A stretch of 64,000 nt of DNA, taken from Clavelina lepadiformis (taxonomy: Eukaryota; Chordata; Ascidiacea; Aplousobranchia; Clavelinidae). Under the pieces are notes generated by a model. It saw only the letters and a list, made by a program, of their open reading frames with translations, ran no database searches and was not told where the DNA came from. Location of the stretch: positions 8,620,501-8,684,500 of the forward strand of contig NC_135241.1 of the NCBI RefSeq assembly GCF_947623445.1, written 5' to 3'. A program made the position numbers and the translations under genes. Each line of letters opens with the position of its first letter. Within the stretch, counting starts at the first letter, position 1. This document shows positions 49,824-58,814 of this stretch, piece after piece.

Positions 49824-51476
49824 CTTCAGCAACATAGTGCAAAAAAAAGCACATTTAATACAACACTTCCTTCATTAAAACATGAGTATTCCTAAAATTG
49901 ATTCTGCAGAATGAAGTAAAAAAAATATTAAACAGCTGGTAAGGTAATGATAGCCTTAGTCAACTCCAGATATCTGTGGCAATGAAGTTGTGTTATACCC
50001 TGAAAGTTTGCAACTAAAATATTAAAGCACCAAAAGTAAGAATGTGTGCTGTGGCTGATAAGAAATCATTTAAGAATAGCTAGGTCGATGCTTCTTACCA
50101 CATAATGCTTCATTAGAGATGCTTATATATAATACACGTTAACGTCTGCTACACATGCCTTCAAGGCACCAATTATTATTAACGTTGTTCCCACTAAAAA
50201 CGGCTGTATTTACATGTATGTAATTGTACAACACACACTAGATTAAGCATAGCTAACATGTATAACACAAAATTAGAAAAATATATTGGCAAGAACTCAA
50301 AGAAAATAAATTGTATGGTAATTTCATGTCAATGAAAGAAACCACATCCAGCATCTCCTGACATAAAACTAATATTATAAACAAGTGACTATACAGATTG
50401 GAATTCACTTCATAAAAGAAAGCTGGTAATCATCTTCTTAGGTATGAGCAGGTTGTATTTCTTTCATTCCTCAACAGCACACCTAACACACACACATATA
50501 GTAGTCATTTGCAAGACCCAATGCATTGGATTGTTTACCATGTGTAGTAATATTACATGTGGTTGAATCTGTACCCATGTCAGTCTGGAGTATGAGTACC
50601 CCTGCCAACTTTGGCTGATTCTGGAAAACCTTTATGGTTGTGAAAAATCATTTCATTATCACAATTGTTGAAATATTTTAAACGATGCTGTTCTGTTACA
50701 TCAATACAAATTTTCGAAATAGATTTTCTTAACATTGTACATGTAACTACAGATGGACATTTTAATATAACAAATACTTTCCAACTTAATTTCAAAAGAT
50801 ATTTATTCAATTTGTGCAGGATTTTTCGGTCCTAGAAAGTGATGTTCTTTCATAATTGCACACAGTTTCATTTGCACTCGCAGTCAATTAAACTTTCACA
50901 TTGCTAAATAAAGCGCTCAGTGCGTTAGTCATCATAACTAAACCGGCATCAAGCTAATTAGACCATTAAGTTTCATCACTAAAATTTTTAGAGACCTATT
51001 AGACAAAGAAAAATCAATCCTCAGGCTTGATTTAACTTAGATTTTAAATTAGAATAAAATAAAAAGAATTTGTTCTAGAACTTAATTAACTAAATGTATT
51101 CTGCTTGCCTATATGTGACATAAAAGGTTTGTTGTATATCACCTTACCTTATGTCCCATTGCCTATATCTAAACAGTTTAGATAGCGGTTTAGACTAGGT
51201 TGATTATGAAAAAAGCCATGTAGGGTATCACTGTTGTCTGTTTTATAAAGAAATATAAATCCCAGAAATATAGTGATGTTAGAAATACTCCAAAACACAA
51301 CTTTCAGACACAGGGCGCAATCTCTAATTCCCTGTTATTTCCAAACTTTCATTTAAATGATGATATATTTAACTTAAATATGAACATTGATGTCTAGAGC
51401 TACAATTTGGACTGTTACAACATATATCGTCACGTGCTTTTGTATTTTAGTTCCACACCAACATATTCCTCTAAGC
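49824..51476. other. Intergenic, probable CBFB promoter side
   Basis: Upstream of CBFB. No gene was recognised. The minus-strand open frame 50580-50810 has no motif or splice context. A (CA)-rich patch occurs near 50488-50500. Confidence 0.45.
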
Positions 51477-52259
51477 CAGCGGCATCCAACCTTTTTTACA
51501 CCACATTAGTGCACCAAACATGTCTGGTAAAAAACATAGTTATCGTAGCAATTGCTAATTGTTACATGGTAAAGTAATGTGCACACTCGCACATACTGGT
51601 GCACACTAAACTTTGAAAATTACGCTGTTCGGTGAACAAGAAACAGGTTTAAAGTAAGCACAACGTGTATCCTACAAAAACTTTTATGAGACAGTGACAC
51701 CCAAAGTGAACTTATTATGTTTTCTTCTACTGTTCTATAATCTATACAGCAAAGATATCGTTGTTAACCTTTCCTGTGAGATCCAGGCTTGGATGTGTCA
51801 CGGGTGAAACCTTTGACTGAATACTACCCACGGCCCAGACTGCAGAATATGCAACTTTTTGACGAGATCTCCGGTGTGTGAAGACAATTGCCGTGAACCA
51901 ATGTGCAGCAACGATACGTGGTATGCAAAATGGTGTGCTGGCGAACAAAGTGACCAAATATCCTACTTCATCTACTTAAAAACTTACCTAATAGCAAAGA
52001 GTAATCCAAACCGAAAGGCAAAATTTCTATTCAATAAATATTTTGCTACTTCCTATGTTGTGTTATATACTATACATGCATGAAGGCACTAATGTACTTT
52101 CATCTTCATTACTGGTAAACGACAAAAATAGCCACCGGTTGGTGCAATGTGAAACAACTTGGTGAAGTGGTGAGCCGGTGTGCAGGCTGAAAAATCTCCA
52201 GTGTGCAGGGGACAGACTCTGCAGTCTGGCCCACGGCCAGGTGGTTGGTGACTCCTGCT
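51477..52259. mobile_element. Degenerate hAT-like element (CAGCGGCATCCAACC end)
   Basis: The left end cagcggcatccaacc and the right region ggtggttggtgactcctgc are decayed inverted counterparts of the common CAGNGGTCNCCAACC hAT terminus. The subterminal gtctggcccacggccagg on the right supports this. Flanks ctctaagc (51469-51476) and ttataagc (52260-52267) agree at six of eight bases. The interior shares a diverged block of about 60 bp (ctttgaaaattacgctgt, then gaacaagaaacaggttt) with 53430-53540. No transposase frame was recognised. Confidence 0.6.
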
Positions 52260-52289
52260 TTATAAGCTACGCTTTGTCGCCAGGACTGC

Positions 52290-52629
52290 CTTTAATGGTA
52301 TGGTAATGTTTATTATCGGACAGAGGAAAGTCTTTGCACGACTAAAACCCTGCGATGATTCCTCACCTAGAGACCCAGATACCAATTTAACCTTTATGCG
52401 AGTTCCAAATGTCACACATTTTTTATTTTTTCATTGTATTGCCCAAATTTAGACTTGTCGACCAGGTCCACTGAACAGGCAGACAAGAGCAAGGGTCGTT
52501 GATGCCTTGCCAATGCAAGAACATTGCAACAACATGGCACCACTGGGTATCGAACACAAAACATGGGCCGCATTTCAGCTTTTATATCGAGGCCATGCAG
52601 TGCTTGAACCACTCGGCTACCAAGCTGAC
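52290..52629 (-). repeat. tRNA-derived SINE with intact A and B boxes
   Basis: Read on the minus strand, the head starts cagcttggtagccgagtggt: the A box is tagccgagtgg (about 52609-52619) and the B box gttcgataccc lies at about 52544-52554, at tRNA-like spacing, as in serine or leucine tRNA-type promoters. After this head comes a tRNA-unrelated body of some 230 bp that aligns with 11393-11670 in the claudin intron. The 3' end near 52293 has a short ccataccatt tail. RNA polymerase III promoter, body and dispersed second copy together define a SINE. The family name is not known to me, and target duplications were not resolved. Confidence 0.75.
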
Positions 52630-52804
52630 AAATATCATTAATTATTGTGTACTCGCTGCATTCTTTCATTGATCAATTCCTTTTCTGCTCTTTACTACCT
52701 TATTTAAACCGCACCCAGGTGTTTCGAGATTCACAATTATTTGGTTTACGTTCGACAGTCAACAGTTTTCTCACTGAATAATTAGCCTAGTAATAGGCCT
52801 AGCC

Positions 52805-52980
52805 CAGGGATGTCCAACCTGCGGCCCGCCTGAGATTTTTGTGCGGCCCGCTAGTCATTTTCACTCCTAAAGTATGTACTTTATGCACCCATTTTTCTTG
52901 AAATGTAATAGGTTCTGCGGCCCATTGAATTATTTCAAGTGACATTGCGGCCCACTGTAATAAAAGGTTGGACATCCCTG
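52805..52980. mobile_element. 176-bp hAT MITE with perfect ends and duplication
   Basis: Terminal inverted repeats cagggatgtccaacct and, at the other end, ggttggacatccctg are exact over 15 bases. Identical octamers gcctagcc flank it (52797-52804 and 52981-52988). Subterminal gcggcccgc and gcggccca blocks lie near each end. The clean duplication and ends suggest a relatively recent insertion. Confidence 0.93.
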
Positions 52981-53239
52981 GCCTAGCCTATAGGCGAAGA
53001 TTGAATTATTTTTAACTAAGCATGTACAATTTCTATACTGCATGAGGTTTCTGTGCTGACAGAAAAGAACAGGATAGCCTACATCCTTACTTTATGAGCC
53101 TTATGAGAGTTAACTAATCAGCCACGTATGGCCGCAAATCTTTATCAAGGAAAAAGTCATCCTTGACAGATGAAGAGCATACTTTAAGGACTGAAAATCG
53201 GTTAAATCATGCATGTTGCACTTGCAGGAACATGAGCTT

Positions 53240-53560
53240 TATCACTAGTGCCTAATGTGTTCTTAGCGGGGTAAGCTTATGCAGACCAGTATGGAAACAA
53301 AGCGTTGTGCACCTGTCCGGTGCAGTTACATAAAGGTATACGTGCGCATACCGATGCACAACAACGCTATCTGGTGCACAAAACGGGTCAAAAAAGCTAC
53401 TTTGTCAGCTGACTAATTGCCAAACAGGTACATGTGGTGCACACTCGCGCATACCATTGCACACTTTTTGTTGTCTACTGGTACACACCAGTCTTTAAAA
53501 ATTACGCTGTCCGGTGCACAAGAAACGGGTCTAGTATTCAAGCGCACAGCCACAGGATGC
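53240..53560. repeat. Fragment related to the hAT-like element at 51477-52259
   Basis: The segment around 53430-53540 (tggtgcacactcgc, then ttaaaaattacgctgtccgg and caagaaacgggt) matches the block at 51585-51655. A related cggtgca/gtgcacaaaacgggtc block occurs again at 53318-53390, so the fragment appears internally repeated. No terminal inverted repeats were identified here. Confidence 0.5.
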
Positions 53561-53579
53561 CTTTGTACACTAGAGTCTA

Positions 53580-53888
53580 GGGTTACCATATTTGAAAAAG
53601 CAAAATTCCGGACAATGCATGACTATTTTCATGAGACCATATATATGCGCTACCTCTTACTGCTTTGCGATGTTTTTCCGATTCCAGATGTGTGTTTAAA
53701 TCACCATTACCTTTGTGCACGACAGATATATAGGTTCCTGACGTGCAAACCAAGCATTCTGCCTCATAATCATTCCTGCCTTTTCTAAAACATGGATGTT
53801 TTTTTTGCATTTCGTTAGTGAATGCGCACTTTCGTTTAGAATTAGCCATTTGAAATAAATGAATCTGAATCAGACCCCAGTTACTCAA
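53580..53888 (-). pseudogene. Remnant of a transposase-type zinc-finger N terminus
   Basis: A minus-strand open frame (53583-53888) reads MANSKRKCAF from about 53849, then KKHPCFRKGRNDYEAECLVC, GTYISVVHKGNGDLNTHL and ESEKHRKAV. The C-x2-C pair followed by H-x5-H resembles the zinc finger at the N terminus of certain hAT-like transposases and proteins derived from them. The frame runs into a tagggttaccatattt end at about 53584, the same terminus style as the element starting at 54242. Only the N-terminal piece is present, so it looks like a DNA-transposon relic, not a host gene. The matching right-hand end was not found. Confidence 0.5.
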
Positions 53889-54241
53889 ATTGTGACGTCA
53901 TCTGGTTGTGCACTTGTATACTAGCCCCCAAAAAACTAATTATATTACATAGTGGCATGCAGAAGAAAGTAATCTCCTTAAAGTGAAAACTACCGAATCT
54001 GTAAGACATTTGAAAGCTGGTAGTACAGACTAAACGTGTTTGTAAGAATCATGCTTTGTCTAACCAACTTCTCCGGTCGTGCATTAGAGACAGTTAGCAA
54101 TAACTAAAGTCAGGCATTATAATGGTTTTCTTGCTGTGCCCAAATAACATCATGTGTAAGTGAAGGTTTACATTCTTGGTCATTCATTAAAAAGTTGAGA
54201 TTGAGGAGTAAGCCTAGGTGGGAATGGTGAAGATCGTAAAT

Positions 54242-55960
54242 TAGGGTTACCATATTTTCTTCACCCATAAGGAGGACACGTAATGCCACCAAACGCTTGT
54301 ACAATGGTCAGCTTGGATTGCGTTGAGGAGAAGAGACAAATGTTCTTTAACTCAATATCTGAACCAACCGCATTACTAACCTCATCGAAAAGGCGCGGAT
54401 CGCAAAACTTTTGAGTTCTTACGCCTCAAAATGAATTGTATTTTCATATTTAAACAACAAGAGCGGCAATTTTAGGTGTCACCGTCAACAACGATTTTAA
54501 AACGCCGTAGTATATGATTTCCTAGATCAGCGTGGTCCAACTGCAGGCCCGCGGGCCAAAGTTGGCCCGCGAGCACCGATTTTTTGGCCCGCGAACTGAT
54601 AGTCAGCTTTGATAGTCGCTATTGTCGAGGAAGAACCTCGACCGCAGATGTCACATTGATCAGCATTTAATAGCTAAATTTTGAACTATTCTAATTTCAG
54701 TTTTAATAAAAAAAGAGAACTTTTTTCAGTTCTAATTTCAGTTCTAATATCAATGTCACATTGTTCTTCAGTTCTAATTTTACATTTCTTCAGTTCTAAT
54801 TTAAAAACATTAGCCCGCAAGATAAAAATTTTTTCTGATTTTGGCCCGCGATGAAAAGAAGTTGGACCACGCTGTCCTAGATGATAGCTGATAAGGAGTA
54901 GCAAACAAGAAAATTCGATAAACGAAAAGTAATGAAGGCTTAAAAACGACTACAATAAAAAAAATTGGTTCGTGATGAGGTCCATGGCCCTCCCTTAATT
55001 GGCTAGTGTACTTGCAGCATTAGGCCTAATTGTCTGAAATTGCGTGTGATGGATTTACTTTGTATGCAAGTAAAATAACAGTGGTATTGTAATTAAAAAG
55101 AAAGTTAGTTCTTGCTCTTTGTTGGCTGTATTCCCAAAGATAGACTGTTGGAATAAGTTTAGATAAAATTTGGAAAATCTTTGCAATAATACAAGGAACG
55201 TCTGATTAAATTTAGGAACTAATTAACTTCCAAGGGACCACGGAAGCCGAACCAACCTTTTATTCTTCACTAGAAGAAAAACCGGGAACGGCACGAATAA
55301 ACAACAGTTTTCTGATTTCTGAAAATCAGCTAGTTGAATTGCAATGATTGTAACTTCAAACACGGCGGAATCTTCAATATTTCATTTATCTATTTGCGTT
55401 TCTTATAGCCGCTGTGGTAGTTGAAAAAATAACACATTTGTTCTGCTCTATCTTTCAAAAGTAATGCATCAAACAAGCATTATTTGTACTTTTTAAATTT
55501 TGAATTTAAAAAATGAAAAATAAACGAGTACATTGGCCATTTCGCAGAACACCTGACGAAGCAAACTTATGCTTGCGAAAGCTCGTGAGGAAAAATGTAA
55601 AGTTAACCTTCTGAGTGCCAAAGTATGTCCTGTTTTTTATTGTAATTTTTAGCAATTGCAGTAAAGCGTTTGTGGCAACACAATGCAACGTTTCCGATCA
55701 TGCCACTTGCTAGGACACTAAAACCATTGGCCTTGGCGCCAACAGAGATTTAAGTTCGATATAAACCTTAATATGTAAAATAACAACAACATGCAGGTGC
55801 ATTTGTTGGCCAGCTGCTGCCAATTCGAATTAAAATGACCAGTATAAAAATGTTATTGCCAAAAAGGAGGGTTGGGATTTTAGCCCGTCCTCGGAGGACA
55901 ATTCAATTGTCATGAAAAAAGAGGACAAATACTCCAAAAGAAGGACGTATGGCAACCCTA
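54242..55960. mobile_element. hAT-like element (TAGGGTTACCATA ends) with nested MITE
   Basis: The left end tagggttaccatatttt and the right end ggacgtatggcaaccctā (…caacccta) are inverted copies with few mismatches; ggaggacac and gaggacaa blocks are subterminal. Flanking octamers tcgtaaat (54234-54241) and tcgtaatc (55961-55968) share their first six bases. About 1.7 kb long, 347 bp of which is the younger MITE at 54528-54874. No transposase frame is recognisable, so it is non-autonomous or decayed. Confidence 0.68.
54528..54874. mobile_element. hAT MITE, copy 2, with perfect 8-bp target duplication
   Basis: The same element as 3397-3732: inverted ends cagcgtggtccaac and gttggaccacgctg, near-identical interior, same orientation. 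Identical octamers tcctagat flank it (54520-54527 and 54875-54882). It differs from copy 1 by a few substitutions and by one extra cagttctaatt-type unit near 54735, which explains most of the 11-bp size difference. It is nested inside the element at 54242-55960. Confidence 0.93.
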
Positions 55961-58814
55961 TCGTAATCCCTCTGTGAGATGATAGCCTGGTCAGCAGTGG
56001 TAATCACTATCAATGAAATCTTCCTTTAAAAACTTCAACTGCAGAGAACTAGACGATCTTGAAACTGGAACTAAAACAAAAACTACGGCATTATCCATCA
56101 AAATTTCAAAAGAAAAGCTTTTATCAAAAGAAGTTTTTGTATTTGTTACTAAAGATATTATAGGCTATGCTTTATTATATGCAACATCAGTTTTTTGAAT
56201 TATTTCATTTATTTCAATGTTACTTAAGTTGTTGTATTTCCATGTTAAGTTCACTGATACATCTATGGAAATGTGATTTATCATAGTAGTTAGTTCTGCC
56301 AATGTCACATGACTGAATAACAGGTAAGTGGTTTGAAACTCTATCAACAACAAGTTTAGCACTTTTAACTGTAATGATATAAGTGTTAATCCAAATACAA
56401 TCCAAGAGAGTTGCCGCTGAGCTTGCAAATCAAGTAGTTTTGTTTATCAATGGATAAAATGCGTGCTCAAATATAGTAAAATAGTCATTCTGAAGATTTT
56501 TTCGATCGCTTAAATATAACAATAAAAAATTTTGACCCACTTTGATTCTTTTTTAAACTGCAAGCCTTCTGGACATCGGTTTGTGCAGATTTTGCTCAGG
56601 TTGGTAGCATATGAACTTTTTTTACACAGTAAAGAAACAATATTGGAAAAAGGTTGCCTATTTTTATTTTACAATGCTGTGAATCTTACGCATTTGTTTT
56701 GTTCAATATGATGTCACGTTAGGTGGTCAGCATAGCAGATGACGTAACAGTTTTCGTAGTATCTGTAGCGTTTGTTAAGCTGATTTATTTTAAAGGTCAC
56801 TTCACGTGGAATGAATGTCAGAACTCCCCAGCTAACACAGAGATCGTCACATAGTATGCGTAACAAAGACATCACAGACTTAACATTGATAAACAATATA
56901 ACATAAGTTGCGTAAGCATGATACCTCAAAGTATCTGAGGCGCGTTACAGATGTAATTCTGCCTTGCAGTTGAAGCAAAGTTTAAAACAATAGTAATAGA
57001 CTAGCAGTAAATAGGAGCTGAATTACTTACTTTAATTACAAGCACTGCAGATAACAAGCAAGCTCTTACGCATGCTTCAGTGACCACGTATTTACACGTA
57101 ATATGGAAGAAGTCCACTGCGAAGGATTCAAAATTTCAAACCGCTGTAAAATAACTTGGCAACATATTTTTTGCCGTGTAAAGGAGTTCATATGCTATTT
57201 ACCTGGGTTCAAATCCGTTGCCTTAAATGGTTTGCCTTTTGAAAAAGAAAGTGGGTGGAAAGTTTCCATTAATAGGCAATTAAAAATATCTTGTCATTCA
57301 GACAGCAAGTCGGAAAGGGTCCATTTCACTTTGTACTTCCAATTCATTTATTTGAAAACGGACAAATAATAATTAACGTAAGGTCTAAAAGTGCGTAACT
57401 AAGCTGCGGTCGTTACACTAAAACTCAAAAGCAGCCACTGTTCCTAGGCGAGGGGAAGACTGCTCTCCTACAAGCAACACCACTGTAAGCACATTTTGAA
57501 ATGTATAACTAAACTCCTACATTTTTTGTTGGGGCGTAATTAGGCCTATGCATAACTACATCGAAATAATGATTTAATCAGTACATAAAAGATGTCACTG
57601 CAGGTTGGACTAACACGGGGAAATACTCTTTAAAACAAGACTGCTGTTGCTTCAATGTTTAGTTTATGACTAGGTAGAACTTCCGTCAAAGCAATACTTG
57701 TAACATAAAATCATAGATAGGTTCAGCCAATTCTAAACAAACTATTAACGGATTTATTAGTTGGAAAACCGCAAAAGTTGGATATCGTTAGGCACACAAA
57801 ACAAAGCCAAACACACTTGCAATACTAGCGCAGCAATTGAAAATAAATTGTTTAGCACACAATACACTGTCCGCAGAAACGAAGCGTTAAAATGACAGTT
57901 GGTTATAAACGGTTACACAACCCGGAAATATAAATCACATGAATTAGTAAAAGAATTTTTCTATAATGTAATACGACTCTAGCAACATGATGTGAATGTG
58001 AAAAAGACACCTAAACCTAAAATATTTTATGTATATTTTCTATAAATAATACAAAATATCTATAAATAATACCTAAATTAAGTCCAAAAATAGCGTACTC
58101 AAATCAATTACAACAGTTCGGACCTTAAAATACATAATGGCACTAAATGCTATTAGCCTTTTATATCACCGCCAAAAGGTTTGGTAAAATACATGCTTTT
58201 CAAAAACAATTTGCATACTTAATTATAAACAAAAATAGTACTGACGGTAAAGAACACCGTCTGTTGTGCAACTAGACGATATGTATTATTTTGTTAACTA
58301 TGGCAGGCAGTGTACTCATGCAGTTTATAGTTCCGTAAGCGCAGCAGTGAAACATCGACATAACACAGACATAAAACTTGGGACTTTTAATACAGTAATA
58401 CTTTCTTGGCATTGAGTCCGAAACTCTTGCAGTTGTAAGAAGACCTGCATTCGCGAAAGCAAAAAAGTGCATCTTTCAAGAGGCATATCCATCTGTGATG
58501 GAGAAACATGCGGAACGAACGATGGACAAACTAAACATGGAGAAATGTTTCTTCCAGTTTAGTTGCACAGTGAAAAAAACATATTGTGATAAGTCGAACA
58601 GACAGAATATATTCCCTCCCTAACAACAGCAAAGCTTCACTAATACCAGGAAATATCATCTACCGGTAAGTAAACGAAAGAAAACTTTTCATAGTATGAG
58701 CGAATGAAGGCAATCATGTCTTGCATTAAATGCGGAATTTCAATACAAAAATTTCACCGACCCTGGCATAGGAAGAAAAAATTAGCAGGGTCCTACCTCC
58801 AAACTGTGTCACTC
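55961..58814. other. Intergenic, no gene seen
   Basis: A+T-rich DNA ending with the likely 3' UTR of the integrin gene. The plus-strand open frame 57103-57369 has no recognisable motif or splice context. A B-box-like ggttcaaatcc at about 57210 has no A box at the right distance. One TAGGCCTA palindrome lies near 57540. Confidence 0.5.

Noticed and set aside
53417-53788. 123-residue plus-strand open frame
   Set aside because: Overlaps repeat fragments and runs antisense to the zinc-finger remnant; composition is not protein-like.
57150-57230. B-box-like ggttcaaatcc near 57210
   Set aside because: No A box at tRNA or SINE spacing and no second copy elsewhere in the window.
57103-57369. 88-residue plus-strand open frame
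   Set aside because: No motif, no splice partners, no homologue recognised.
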